Below are positions 36,447 to 45,012 of a stretch of 64,000 bases of DNA, piece after piece. Numbering within the stretch: position 1 is the first letter of the stretch; each line of letters starts with the position of its first letter. Location of the stretch: NCBI GenBank assembly GCA_019635435.1, contig JAHBZM010000001.1, forward strand, positions 3,844,001 to 3,908,000, read 5' to 3'. The notes beneath the pieces were generated by a model, which was given only the letters and a program-made list of their open reading frames with translations, was not told the origin of the DNA and did no database searches. The DNA comes from Ramlibacter sp. GTDB taxonomy: Bacteria; Pseudomonadota; Gammaproteobacteria; Burkholderiales; Burkholderiaceae_C. The position numbers were made by a program, and so were the translations under genes.

Positions 36447-37595
36447 CTACAGCGCCAGCATCCACGCGGCCATCTCGTCGGCCACCTGCCGCACCAGCGC
36501 AGGCTGGCCGGCCAGGTAGTGGTTGCCGCCCACCACATCCACATTCCGGATGCGGCCCGGCGCCGCGCGCAGCCAGGCGTCGCGGGTGCTGGGGAAGGTG
36601 CTCTGGTCCGCCGTGTGGGTGCACAGCAGCACCGGCACCTGGGTGCGCGCGAGGTTGGACGGCCCGTCGGCCCGGCTTTGCGACGACCACTGCGAGAGAA
36701 ACGCCGTGAGCGAGGTGATGCGGCCCATCTGGCTGGCCGCGTAGTTCACGGCGCGCGCGCCGGCCGCGCCCTGGCCCCAGACGCTGCCCACCGCGCGGTC
36801 ATTGGCGTCCAGGCCCAGGTCCAGGCAGCGCGGGTCGGCATGGGTGCGGTGGATGATGAAGGTCTGGTCGCGCGGGCTGCCCGGCGCGGTCTGCGAGCGA
36901 AGCAGCGCCAGCCGCCGCGCCACCCAGTCCTCGATGCGCCGCAGCCGGGCCTGCTGGGCCGCCTTGAAGCGTTGCAGAAAATCAGCCGTGAACGGCTGGT
37001 TGGCCGGGTCGTACATGTCCAGCGCCGGGTCCACGCCGAGCGGGTCCTGTTCGTCGGTGACCGACGGGTCGATCCAGTGACGCATCAGCGTGGAACGGCC
37101 CTCGTGCGCGGCGCACAGGGCCAGGCCGTCCACGGGCGGCAGGTCCTGCGGAGCCAGGCCGGCCGGGTCGCCATCGAGCAGGTGGGTGATGGTCAGCTGC
37201 TCGGCCTGCGCCTGGTACAGCGCCGCGAGCGAGGCCCCACCCGAGTTGCCGATCAACACCACCTTGTCATAGCCCTGGGCGCGCAGGAACTTGACGCCCG
37301 CGCCCAGGTCCTGGATCACGCGCTCCATGAGCAGCAGCGTGTCGTTGCCCGCGTAGCGCGAATTCAGCCCCATGCAGGCCACGCCGCGCGCGGCCAGCGG
37401 CTCGATGAGGTAGTGGCCCATGAAGTTGCTGGTGGGGTGCATGACGATGGCCGCCACCTTCTGCGCACCTGCCGCCGCGCGCCAGGCGCCGTAGATGCGC
37501 GGGCGCAGCAGTTGCAGGCCCGACTGGCTTTCCAGCGCGGCGCCGGGTTGAACATCGAGGACGGCGAGCTGGAGTTCGGGCAGGGAGACAGGCAT
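36447..37595 (-). CDS. Alpha/beta hydrolase, unknown substrate
   Basis: A 382-aa protein with an alpha/beta hydrolase core. The nucleophile elbow is GNSGGAS (around residues 115-121) and the histidine is in the C-terminal VVGGNHYLAG. The HPTSNFMGHYLIEPLAARG segment is typical of dienelactone-hydrolase-like or secondary-metabolite-type serine hydrolases. No signal peptide is present. The substrate cannot be told; it is divergent from a thioesterase gene with a 20-base gap, so the two promoters overlap. Confidence 0.75.
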   Translation of the reverse strand: MPVSLPELQLAVLDVQPGAALESQSGLQLLRPRIYGAWRAAAGAQKVAAIVMHPTSNFMGHYLIEPLAARGVACMGLNSRYAGNDTLLLMERVIQDLGAGVKFLRAQGYDKVVLIGNSGGASLAALYQAQAEQLTITHLLDGDPAGLAPQDLPPVDGLALCAAHEGRSTLMRHWIDPSVTDEQDPLGVDPALDMYDPANQPFTADFLQRFKAAQQARLRRIEDWVARRLALLRSQTAPGSPRDQTFIIHRTHADPRCLDLGLDANDRAVGSVWGQGAAGARAVNYAASQMGRITSLTAFLSQWSSQSRADGPSNLARTQVPVLLCTHTADQSTFPSTRDAWLRAAPGRIRNVDVVGGNHYLAGQPALVRQVADEMAAWMLAL

Positions 37596-37615
37596 TTGGT
37601 GCGATTATCGGGGGC

Positions 37616-38080
37616 ATGACTGAAGCGATTTCCTCCCCCGCGGCGACCCCGCGCACCGTGGTCCACACCGTGACCGTCGAATTTGGCGACTGCGACCCGG
37701 CACGCATCGTGTGGTTCCCCAACTTCTTCCGCTGGATCGACGCCGCCTCGCGCCATTTCTTCGTGAGCTGCGGCGTGCCCCCCTGGCACGAGACCGAGGC
37801 CACGCTGGGCGTCATCGGCACACCGCTGGTCGACACCCACGCGCGCTTTGTGCAGACCGCGAGCTATGGCGACGTGTTGCAGATCCACGTGCACATCGCC
37901 GAGTGGCGCAGCAAGAGCTTTGTGCAGCGCTACCGCATCGAGCGCGCGCGCGCCGGCGGCCCGGCCGACCTCATCATGGAGTGCGACGAGGTCCGCATCT
38001 TCGCCGCGCGGCGCGAGGGCGAGGCCACGGCGATCCGGGCGGTGCCCATTCCGCCCACCCTGCGCGAGATGTGCCAATAG
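37616..38080 (+). CDS. Hotdog-fold acyl-CoA thioesterase (4-hydroxybenzoyl-CoA type)
   Basis: A 154-aa single hotdog-domain thioesterase. The segment EFGDCDPARIVWFPNFFRWIDAA carries the catalytic-type aspartate of the 4HBT family (GDCDPA, Asp at about residue 25, where family members have D-P-A-G). Substrate may be an aromatic acyl-CoA, consistent with the nearby phenolic esterase genes, but this is inference. Confidence 0.85.
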   Translation: MTEAISSPAATPRTVVHTVTVEFGDCDPARIVWFPNFFRWIDAASRHFFVSCGVPPWHETEATLGVIGTPLVDTHARFVQTASYGDVLQIHVHIAEWRSKSFVQRYRIERARAGGPADLIMECDEVRIFAARREGEATAIRAVPIPPTLREMCQ

Positions 38081-38182
38081 GCGTCCTGGAAAAGGCCGGC
38101 ATGAGACACTTATGGGTTTCCGTCCGGCGGGGTCCCCGGGGCCGCGCCGGGAACTTTTTTTCCTTTTCACGCCCAGAAAGCC

Positions 38183-38701
38183 ATGATGTCTAGAAAAGCA
38201 GTTGCTGCATTCCTGTTTCTCGGATTGACCGCGCTCGGCGCGCAAGCCCAGACCACGGTCAAGGAACTCCTCGACAAGGGGGGCAAGAAGCTCAACGCCG
38301 AGCAGCTCACCAAGCTGGCCTCCGGGGCCACGCTCACCGGCGTGTCCTACCAGCCCAACAACAAGTCGTTCACCTTTGCGTTCGACCTGGCACCCAATGG
38401 CCAGCTCACCGGCAACGCCTGGACGCCGGAGTGGATGTCGCCGGTCAAGGCCACCTGGACGGTCAGCAAGGGCGGGCTGTTCTGCACCCACCTGCCCAAG
38501 GCCCCGGCAGGCGACCGGGGCAACTGCGCCAACTTCTACCAGCTGGGTGACGACCTGTACGCTGCCAACATCGCAGCAGACCAGGAAGAAGCCGCGCCCG
38601 ACGCCGCCCTGAACCGGCGCAAGTTCGAGCGCGTGGGGGCTGCCACACCCGCGCCCACCGCTGCACCCGCGCCCGCGCCCGCCGCCTCACAGAACAAGTA
38701 A
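38183..38701 (+). CDS. Exported protein of unknown function
   Basis: A 172-aa protein with a clear Sec signal peptide (cleavage after AQA, near residue 23). The mature part contains a compact domain with two cysteines (LFCTHLPK and GNCANFYQ) and a C-terminal low-complexity Ala/Pro tail (APTAAPAPAPAAS). I do not recognise the family; it could be a cell-envelope protein. Two adjacent ATG codons (38183 and 38186) could each be the start. It converges on and overlaps the glycerate kinase gene by 15 bases. Confidence 0.7.
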   Translation: MMSRKAVAAFLFLGLTALGAQAQTTVKELLDKGGKKLNAEQLTKLASGATLTGVSYQPNNKSFTFAFDLAPNGQLTGNAWTPEWMSPVKATWTVSKGGLFCTHLPKAPAGDRGNCANFYQLGDDLYAANIAADQEEAAPDAALNRRKFERVGAATPAPTAAPAPAPAASQNK

Positions 38702-40024
38702 GGCGCGAAAGTCGTTCACGTTGGTGTGGGTCGGTCCGGTCACGACCAGCCCGCCCAGCGGCTCGAAATAGCCATAGGCATCGTTGCGGTCCATGAAGGC
38801 ATCGACCTTCATGCCTTGTGCCTGGGCGCGCTGCAGCGTGTCGGGCGCCACAAAGGCGCCGGCGTTGTCTTCCACGCCGTCAATGCCGTCGGTGTCGGCG
38901 GCCAGCGCCCACACCCCCGCCTGCCCTTGCAGCGCCTGGGCCAGACCCAGGCAGAACTCACCGGCCCGGCCACCGCGGCCGCGCGGTGTGCCTTCGGGCT
39001 GCTTGCGGATGGTCACCGTGGTTTCCCCCCCGCTCAGGATCACGCAGGGCTTGCGGAACGCGCCGTTGCCGCGCGCGGCGGCGCGGGCCAGCGCCGCATG
39101 CACCTTGCCCACCTCGCGGGACTCGCCCTCGATCTCGTCGCTGAGGATGTAGGCCGTCAGCCCCGCCGCACGCGCGGCTTCGGCGGCGGCCTCCAGCGAC
39201 TGCTGGGGCGTGGCGATCATGTGCACCTCGTGGCCGGCAAAGGCCGCGTCGCCGGGCTTGGGCGTTTCAAGCGCCCCGCCTCGCAGCGCGGCGGCCACCG
39301 GCGCCGGCAGCTCGATGCCGTAGCGCTGGAGGATGGCCAGCGCGTCGGCGCAGGTGGTGGCGTCGGGCACGGTGGGGCCGCTGGCAATGATGGACGGGTC
39401 GTCGCCCGGCACGTCGCTGATGGTGAGCGTGACCACGCGGGCCGGCGCGCAGGCCGCGGCCAGCCGGCCGCCCTTGATGCGCGAGAGGTGCTTGCGCACG
39501 CAGTTCATCTCGCTGATGTTGGCGCCGCTGTTCAGCAGCTCCTTGTTGATGCGCTGCTTGTCGGCCAGCGTCAGGCCCTCGGCCGGCAGCGTCAGCAGGG
39601 CCGAGCCGCCACCCGAGATCAGGCACAACACAAGGTCGTTGGCGGTCAGGCCCTGGGTGAGCGCGAGGATGCGTTCGGCCGCTTCCAGCCCCGCCGCATC
39701 GGGCACGGGGTGCGAGGCCTCGACGATCTCGATGCGCTGCTTCAGGCCCTGGGGCCGCGGTGGAATGTGGTGGTAGCGCGTGACCACCAGGCCGCTGAGC
39801 GGCGCGTCGGCGGGCCACAGGGCCTCCACCGCCTGAGCCATGGAACCGCCCGCCTTGCCGGCGCCCAGCACCACGGTGCGGCCACCGCTCTCGCGGCTGG
39901 GCGGCGGTGGCAGGCAGGCGCCCGTGGTGTGCAGCGGCAGCGCGCGGCGCACCGCGGCCTGGTACAGGTGTTCAAGGAATTCGCGCGGCGACTGGGCCGG
40001 GTTGGGGGCAGGGGTGTCGGTCAT
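38687..40024 (-). CDS. ttuD: Glycerate 2-kinase (TtuD/GckA, MOFRL family)
   Basis: A 445-aa MOFRL-type glycerate 2-kinase; older names call the family hydroxypyruvate reductase. Recognisable segments are VLGAGKAGGSMAQAVE, LISGGGSALLTLPAEG and the C-terminal ADTDGIDG and GPTHTNVND motifs. It phosphorylates D-glycerate to 2-phosphoglycerate, which completes the glyoxylate route started by Gcl, Hyi and GlxR at 54807-58338, although it lies 15 kb away in the purine island. Confidence 0.9.
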   Translation of the reverse strand: MTDTPAPNPAQSPREFLEHLYQAAVRRALPLHTTGACLPPPPSRESGGRTVVLGAGKAGGSMAQAVEALWPADAPLSGLVVTRYHHIPPRPQGLKQRIEIVEASHPVPDAAGLEAAERILALTQGLTANDLVLCLISGGGSALLTLPAEGLTLADKQRINKELLNSGANISEMNCVRKHLSRIKGGRLAAACAPARVVTLTISDVPGDDPSIIASGPTVPDATTCADALAILQRYGIELPAPVAAALRGGALETPKPGDAAFAGHEVHMIATPQQSLEAAAEAARAAGLTAYILSDEIEGESREVGKVHAALARAAARGNGAFRKPCVILSGGETTVTIRKQPEGTPRGRGGRAGEFCLGLAQALQGQAGVWALAADTDGIDGVEDNAGAFVAPDTLQRAQAQGMKVDAFMDRNDAYGYFEPLGGLVVTGPTHTNVNDFRALLVL

Positions 40025-40104
40025 CAGGTGTCTCCGCCGAGCATTGTGACGCCGTAACCTGGTGGTAACCCCGCAGCTTGGTCAAAACACCCCGAACGCG
40101 AATG

Positions 40105-40158
40105 AAAACGGCCTGGAGTCCAGGCGGGACGGCCACCACGCGCTATCAAAACAGGAGC
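40105..40158. repeat. Dispersed repeat copy 5
   Basis: Reads AAAACGGCCTGGAGTCCAGG, then CGGGACGGCCACCACGC and GCTATCAAAACAGGAGC. Its reverse complement matches copy 2 (16516-16569) closely, including TTTGATAGC and CCTGGACTCCAG. It lies directly after the stop codon of the phosphatase gene, between it and the start of the glycerate kinase gene. Confidence 0.75.
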
Positions 40159-40883
40159 TATGCGAGGTAGAGACTGGCCAGCCGCTCACGCTCCGGCGCG
40201 CCCAGCCCCAGCCCTTCGGCCAGGTAAGGGGTCAGCCCGCCGTAGTCCTGCTGCACGGCGTCGAACGCGGCTTCCAGGAACGCCGGTTGCACCTGCCACA
40301 GCAGCTGTGCCACCTCGGGCGACAGGCCATGGCCCGCCCCTGCGGGCGGCCTGAGCCGTTCGTTGGTGAGCAGGTAGTCGCGCATCACGTCGTCATGCGG
40401 CACGCCCAGCGCGAGCAGGATCAATGCCGCCGCAAAGCCGGTGCGGTCCTTGCCGGCGGTGCAGTGGAACACCAGCGGTTCGTCCGTCGCGAGCAGGTGG
40501 GCGAACAATTCGGCGAAGCGGTGCGAGCTGTCGCGCACAAAGCCGCGGTAGGTGTCCTGCATGCAGGCCACGGCGTCGGCCGCCGTGATGGATTGCCCGG
40601 CCGCCAGCAGCGCGCTCAGCGCCTGCACCACCGTGGGCTCGATGGCCAGCGAATGCACGGGCACGCCGGGCAGCGCGCAAGGCGCGGCCTGGCGCTCGGT
40701 GGCGCCGCGAAAGTCCAGCACGCGGCCAATGCCCAGCGGCTGCAGGGCGGCCACGTCGTCCGCAGCCAACGCACCCAGGTGATCGGAGCGGAACAGCCGG
40801 CCGCGCCGCAGGGGCCGGCCCCCGGCGCCCAGGTACAGGCCCAGGTCGCGGAAGTTGCTGGGGTTGCGCAGGCCGGGCACCAT
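40158..40883 (-). CDS. Tyrosine/serine protein phosphatase (DSP-like)
   Basis: A 241-aa phosphatase with the P-loop HCTAGKDRTG (Cys and Arg of the CX5R motif) and the N-terminal FRDLG segment of the IphP/LmPTP-like tyrosine-serine phosphatase family. No signal peptide. Substrates may be phosphoproteins or phosphoinositides. Its ATG overlaps the stop codon of the lyase-family gene upstream (TGATG), so the two are co-translated; the reason for this pairing is not clear. Confidence 0.85.
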   Translation of the reverse strand: MVPGLRNPSNFRDLGLYLGAGGRPLRRGRLFRSDHLGALAADDVAALQPLGIGRVLDFRGATERQAAPCALPGVPVHSLAIEPTVVQALSALLAAGQSITAADAVACMQDTYRGFVRDSSHRFAELFAHLLATDEPLVFHCTAGKDRTGFAAALILLALGVPHDDVMRDYLLTNERLRPPAGAGHGLSPEVAQLLWQVQPAFLEAAFDAVQQDYGGLTPYLAEGLGLGAPERERLASLYLA

Positions 40884-41710
40884 CAGCGCTCCCCCATGAG
40901 CTTGACCAGCGCGCCCGTGGGCGTGGCGCGGGCCAGGTAGCCAAAGCTGCCCTGCTCCTGGACCTCGCGCGCGGCGTCCAGCAGGCCCGCCATCGCAGCG
41001 CGGTACAGCGAGGTGGCCAGGCTGATGCGGCGCACGCCCGCGGCCTGCAGTTCGGCCACGCTGAACGACTTGCCCGGGATCGCCACCATGAAGTTGACGG
41101 GCTTGCCCAGCGCGCTGCAGACGGTGCGCACGGCTTCCAGGCTGGGCAGGGCCGGGGCAAACAGCACATCGGCGCCGGCCTTCTCGAACGCCTGCAGCCG
41201 CGCAATGGTGTCGTCGAGATCCGCCTGGCCGTGCAGGAAGTTTTCAGCGCGGGCCGTGAGCTGGAAAGGGAAAGGCAGGGCCCGCGCAGCCTGCACGGCG
41301 GCGGCCACGCGCTCGGTGGCTTCGCTCAGGCTGTACAGCGGCTGGTCCGGGTTGCCGGTGGCGTCTTCGATCGAGCCGCCGGCCAGGCCCGCCTCGCCCG
41401 CGAGGCGAATGGTTTCGGCCGCGGCTTCGGGCGTGTGGCCAAAGCCGTTCTCCAGATCGGCCGAGACCGGCAGGTCGGTGGCGTCCACGATGGCGCGCGC
41501 ATGGGCCAGTGCCTCGGCCCGCGTGATCTGCCCGTCACGCCGGCCCAGCGCCATGGCCGCCGCGCCGCTGGACGTGGCCAGCGCCTCAAAGCCCAGCCCC
41601 GCCAGCAGCCGGGCCGAACCGGCGTCCCAGGCGTTGGGGATGATGAAGGCGTTGCCGGATTGGTGCAGGGCCTGCAGGCGCTGGGCTTTGGATTGGGGGG
41701 TGGCGGTCAT
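40883..41710 (-). CDS. Isocitrate lyase/PEP mutase superfamily protein
   Basis: A 275-aa TIM-barrel protein of the isocitrate lyase / phosphoenolpyruvate mutase superfamily: IIPNAWDAGSARLL at the start, SADLENGFG and SIEDATG around the metal site, and LTARAENF. The usual KKCGH-type lyase signature of isocitrate lyase is missing, so it is likelier a carboxyphosphonoenolpyruvate mutase-like or oxaloacetate-type hydrolase/lyase of unknown substrate. It lies 42 bases after puuD on the same strand and so may be expressed with it. Confidence 0.82.
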   Translation of the reverse strand: MTATPQSKAQRLQALHQSGNAFIIPNAWDAGSARLLAGLGFEALATSSGAAAMALGRRDGQITRAEALAHARAIVDATDLPVSADLENGFGHTPEAAAETIRLAGEAGLAGGSIEDATGNPDQPLYSLSEATERVAAAVQAARALPFPFQLTARAENFLHGQADLDDTIARLQAFEKAGADVLFAPALPSLEAVRTVCSALGKPVNFMVAIPGKSFSVAELQAAGVRRISLATSLYRAAMAGLLDAAREVQEQGSFGYLARATPTGALVKLMGER

Positions 41711-41752
41711 GGGCGCGTTCCTTGGGGGAACGTCACTTTAGCGCGCCCGCCC

Positions 41753-43000
41753 TCACTGAACCTTGGCCCCGTCCTGAAACCACTGCCCGATCAGGGCCCG
41801 CTCTTCGTCAGTGATGCCCGTGGCGTTGTTCATGGGCATGACCTTGGTGACCACGGCCTGCTGGTAGACCGCCTGGGCATGCAGCTTGAGGGCCTCGGGC
41901 GAGTCCAGCCGCACGTTCTTCATCTGCACCTGCTCGCCGTGGCACATGTAGCAGCGCTGGGCCAGCACTTTTTTCACCGATTCATAGTCAGAATGGCCTG
42001 GAGTCCTTGCCGGGCGGCCACTGTCAGCTACAGAATTGGTAGCAGACGCGCTGGCGGCGCGCGGCGCCACGGGCGCGGGCTGCAGCCACACGATCACGCC
42101 CACGATCACCGCCAGGCCCACCAGCGCGTAGGGCAGCGGGTGCTTGTTGCGCCCCAGCTTCCAGCCGTGGCGCATCACAAAGAACTGGCGGATGGCCGCG
42201 CCGGCAAACATCATGAGGATCAGCACCAGCCAGTTCTGCGGATGGCTGTAGGTGAAGCTGTAGTGGTTGCTGAGCATGGCAAACAGCACCGGCAGCGTGA
42301 AGTAGGTGTTGTGCACGCTGCGCTGCTTGCCGCGCTGGCCATGGACCGGGTCCACCGGCTGGCCGGCCTTGATCGCGGCAATGACCTTCTTCTGCCCCGG
42401 AATGATCCAGAAGAACACATTGGCGCTCATGCTGGTGGCGATCATCGCGCCCATCAGCAAAAAGGCCGCGCGCCCGGCAAACCAGTGGCAGGCCAGCCAG
42501 GCCGCCACGCACACCAGCACCAGCACCAGCGCGCCCACGATGGCGTCGCCATTTTTCTTCTGGCCGAAGAACTGGCAGATGGCGTCGTACAGCATCCAGA
42601 ACACCACCAGAAAGGCCACCGCCACGCTGATGGCCGCGCCGGGCGACCAGTTCATGAGCGACTTGTCGATCAGGTAGGTGCTGGCGTTCCAGAGGTAGGA
42701 CACCGTGAACAGCGCAAAGCCACTGATCCAGGTGCTGTAGCTCTCCCAGAAGAACCAGTGCAGGTGCTCGGGCAGCCTGGGCGGCGACACATTGAACTTG
42801 ACCGGGTGGTAGAACCCGCCGCCGTGCACGGCCCAGAGCTCGCCGCTGACGCCCTGCTTCTTCAGGTCGTCATCCACCGGCGGCGTGAGGCTGCTGTCCA
42901 GAAAGACGAAGTAGAACGACGAGCCGACCCAGGCGATGGCGGTGATGACGTGGACCCAGCGCAGCAGCAGGTTGGCCCAGTCGAGGAGGTAGCTTTCCAT
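41753..43000 (-). CDS. puuD: Urate hydroxylase PuuD (membrane cytochrome-c type)
   Basis: Oxidises urate to 5-hydroxyisourate, passing electrons to a C-terminal cytochrome c domain instead of to oxygen. The 415-aa protein has several membrane helices in the first 310 residues (including WANLLLRWVHVITAIAWVG) and a CxxCH heme motif, CYMCH at residues 350-354, with a downstream methionine in MPMNN. The linker at about residues 319-338 is encoded by an inserted repeat copy (41988-42046) that adds a hydrophilic SVADSGRPAR stretch. A TGTATACA operator lies 108 bases upstream. Confidence 0.95.
   Translation of the reverse strand: MESYLLDWANLLLRWVHVITAIAWVGSSFYFVFLDSSLTPPVDDDLKKQGVSGELWAVHGGGFYHPVKFNVSPPRLPEHLHWFFWESYSTWISGFALFTVSYLWNASTYLIDKSLMNWSPGAAISVAVAFLVVFWMLYDAICQFFGQKKNGDAIVGALVLVLVCVAAWLACHWFAGRAAFLLMGAMIATSMSANVFFWIIPGQKKVIAAIKAGQPVDPVHGQRGKQRSVHNTYFTLPVLFAMLSNHYSFTYSHPQNWLVLILMMFAGAAIRQFFVMRHGWKLGRNKHPLPYALVGLAVIVGVIVWLQPAPVAPRAASASATNSVADSGRPARTPGHSDYESVKKVLAQRCYMCHGEQVQMKNVRLDSPEALKLHAQAVYQQAVVTKVMPMNNATGITDEERALIGQWFQDGAKVQ
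41988..42046. repeat. Dispersed repeat copy 6, inside puuD
   Basis: On the minus strand: TCTGCTACCAATTCTGTAGC, then TGACAGTGGCCGCCCGGCAA and GGACTCCAGGCCATTCTGA, the same core as copies 2 and 5. It is translated in frame as the linker between the membrane part and the cytochrome c domain of PuuD. Confidence 0.75.
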
Positions 43001-43107
43001 GTCTCAACCTTGAAACCTGCTCACCACTGCGGGCGCTCTGAGCAGAAATTGGGCCGCGAACAAGGGAACGATGATGTTGCCCGGCTCCGCTGCGACCTGT
43101 CTACCGG

Positions 43108-43119
43108 AGTGTATACACT
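43108..43119. promoter_or_regulatory. GntR-type operator upstream of puuD
   Basis: Perfect 12-base palindrome AGTGTATACACT, followed by TTTG. The same sequence occurs upstream of the GntR regulator gene (44999-45012), and its eight-base core TGTATACA recurs upstream of the NCS2 permease (52247-52254). Shared core, perfect symmetry and position before purine genes make it a likely binding site of the regulator at 45031. Confidence 0.7.
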
Positions 43120-43146
43120 TTGATGGGGTCATGCCAGCCTTGAGGT

Positions 43147-43971
43147 TCAGGGTTTTCCCGTGACGGGGGTCTGCAGGGCCAGCAACAACTGTGCCGCCAC
43201 GCTGACCGCGATCACCTCGGGCTGCTTGCCCGTGATGCCGGGCAGGCCAATGGGGCTGGTCACCCAGGCCAGTTCAGCCTCTGAAAAGCCCCGGGCCTCG
43301 AGCCGGTGGCGGAAGGTGGCCCACTTGGTCTTGCTGCCGATCAGGCCGATGTAGGGCAGGTCACCCGCCGTGCGCTGGCGCTGCAGGCAGGCCGCCACCA
43401 CGTCCAGGTCTTCGGCGTGGCTGAAGCTCATGATGAGCACGCGCGAGCCCGGGGCCAGGTCGGCCACCGCAGCCTGCACCGGGTCGGAGTGCTCGCAGCG
43501 CACGTTCAGCGGGACGTTGGCGGGGAAGATCTCGTCGCGGCTGTCCACCCAGGCCACGGCCAGCGGCAGGGTGCCCAGCAGGTGCACCAGCGCCTGGCCC
43601 ACATGGCCACCGCCAAACAGCGCCACCGGTGCCAGGTCGGCGAGCAGCCGCGCCTGCAGCGCTGGCACGTCGGCCGGTGTGACCCACTCAAAGCGCAAAT
43701 GCACCACACCGCCGCAGCACTGGCCCAGGCTGGGGCCCAACGGGTAGCGCCGCAGACCGGCAGCGGCGCCAGGTTGCATCTGCCGCGCTTCATCGATGGC
43801 CTGGAATTCCAGATGGCCGCCGCCAATGGTGTTGATCACCTCGCCGGCCGTGACGGCCATCCACGCCCCCACCTCGCGCGGGCCCGACCCCTGCACGGCC
43901 TGCACCGTGACCAGCACCACGGGCCCGGCCTGCAGGGCCTGCAACAGCTGGTGGAGGTGACGATGGCTCAC
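43147..43971 (-). CDS. xdhC: Xanthine dehydrogenase accessory protein XdhC
   Basis: Binds and sulfurates the molybdenum cofactor and delivers it to the xanthine dehydrogenase large subunit. The 274-aa protein has the N-terminal XdhC/CoxI segment (VQGSGPREVGAWM, TIGGGHLE), LGQCCGG with the cysteines implicated in Moco handling, and a C-terminal Rossmann domain starting VALFGGGHVGQAL. Starts with GTG at 43971, 11 bases after the uraH stop codon. It is placed 11 kb from xdhAB, with the urate genes instead. Confidence 0.94.
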   Translation of the reverse strand: MSHRHLHQLLQALQAGPVVLVTVQAVQGSGPREVGAWMAVTAGEVINTIGGGHLEFQAIDEARQMQPGAAAGLRRYPLGPSLGQCCGGVVHLRFEWVTPADVPALQARLLADLAPVALFGGGHVGQALVHLLGTLPLAVAWVDSRDEIFPANVPLNVRCEHSDPVQAAVADLAPGSRVLIMSFSHAEDLDVVAACLQRQRTAGDLPYIGLIGSKTKWATFRHRLEARGFSEAELAWVTSPIGLPGITGKQPEVIAVSVAAQLLLALQTPVTGKP

Positions 43972-43982
43972 GGCAGCGGGGC

Positions 43983-44336
43983 TCAGGAGCCGCGGTAGGT
44001 GCTGTAGGTCCAGGGCGTGCAGACCAGGGGCACGTGGTAGTGCTGGTCGGCATGGGCCACGCCAAAGTCAATGCTCACGCGGTCCAGAAACGGCGGCTCG
44101 GGCAACGCCACGCCGCGCCCGCGGAAATACGCGGCCACCTCGAACACCAGGCGGTAGGTGCCGGTCTTGAGGCTGGCGTTGTCGTACAGCGGGCCATCGG
44201 GGTTGCGGCCATCGGCATTCAGCACGAACTGCTTGACCAGCGTGGCGCGGTCGCCCTCGGTGGTGTACAGCGCGACCGCCATGCCGGCGGCCGGGCAGCC
44301 GTGGGCGGTGTCCAGGACATGTGTGCTCAATCCCAT
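43983..44336 (-). CDS. uraH: 5-hydroxyisourate hydrolase
   Basis: Hydrolyses 5-hydroxyisourate, the product of PuuD, to OHCU. The 117-aa transthyretin-like protein begins MGLSTHVLDTAHGCPA and ends with the diagnostic C-terminal YRGS tetrapeptide. The catalytic-site residues of HIU hydrolases are visible (His6 in THVLD, Arg in DGRNPDGP, His in QHYHVPL). First gene of a minus-strand run uraH-xdhC-puuD, divergent from the regulator gene across the repeat region. Confidence 0.96.
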   Translation of the reverse strand: MGLSTHVLDTAHGCPAAGMAVALYTTEGDRATLVKQFVLNADGRNPDGPLYDNASLKTGTYRLVFEVAAYFRGRGVALPEPPFLDRVSIDFGVAHADQHYHVPLVCTPWTYSTYRGS

Positions 44337-44397
44337 CTTGGTTCCTTGGTCTGCAATTGGTTTGTGGGTGACTTGCAGCTCGGGTTATTCCGCGCGG

Positions 44398-44632
44398 CAA
44401 AGGCGTGTGCGCCCGGGCTGGGATGCTTCACTGGCGCGGTCACCGCGTTGCGGTGACTGCCCTGCGTTGCTCGGGCTGGCGGCCCGTCGTGGAACTCGCT
44501 ACGCGCGCCTTGCGCGCTGCGCTCAAACAACCACGACGAGTCAGATGACGAAGCGCGCTGCGCGCGCGGCCGCCCGCCCTGCGCTACTCGGCGCGCCAGA
44601 GGCGCACCCCAGCCCGGGCGCACACGCCTTTG
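44398..44632. repeat. Perfect 25-base inverted repeat with 185-base spacer
   Basis: The arm CAAAGGCGTGTGCGCCCGGG (first 20 bases of 44398-44422) has an exact reverse complement at 44608-44632. Such perfect arms, with no gene between them, could form a long cruciform or a transcript hairpin, or mark an old mobile element whose gene has been lost. Confidence 0.85.
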
Positions 44633-44677
44633 CTGAGAAAGGGTTGGCACGCCCACAGGTGGCACGCCACTTCCCCG

Positions 44678-44914
44678 CTTCGCGGCAGGGGCTGGGCGGC
44701 GGAGGCGATCTCTGGGGCGGCGAGAAGCGCAGGCGCAGGGTCGGCGGGCGCAGCCCGCTTCGTCATCTGACTCACCGCAGCTGTTTGAGCGGAGTGCGCA
44801 AAGCGCACGCAGCGAGTTCTGCGGTGCGACCCTGGGCCGAGCATCGCAGCGAAGTGGGCGCACAGCGCCCACCGCCCCAGTGTGAGCCGCCGCCACCCAG
44901 CCCCTGCCGCGAAG
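44678..44914. repeat. Near-perfect 25-base inverted repeat around a 184-base spacer
   Basis: Arm CTTCGCGGCAGGGGCTGGGC (start of 44678-44702) pairs with 44887-44914, whose reverse complement differs only by a three-base insertion. The spacer carries the second, oppositely oriented copy of the roughly 85-base element. Confidence 0.8.
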
Positions 44915-44998
44915 CGCGAGCGCAAACGCAAAGCACTCCCGGCAAGAACCCGAGCCAGAAAAAGGAGGACAAGAGAGAACAGCCATATCAGTCGACAG

Positions 44999-45012
44999 AA
45001 GTGTATACACTT
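44999..45012. promoter_or_regulatory. GntR-type operator upstream of its own regulator gene
   Basis: Perfect 14-base palindrome AAGTGTATACACTT, 18 bases before the ATG of the GntR-family gene. The same palindrome recurs upstream of puuD and its core upstream of the nucleobase permease. A site so close to the start codon suggests autorepression. Confidence 0.75.

Noticed and set aside
38687..40024. Hydroxypyruvate reductase label for the TtuD-type gene
   Set aside because: MOFRL family members with these motifs have been shown to be glycerate 2-kinases; no Rossmann dehydrogenase motif is present.
40883..41710. Isocitrate lyase of the glyoxylate shunt
   Set aside because: It is only 275 residues long and lacks the lyase cysteine signature, so true isocitrate lyase is unlikely.
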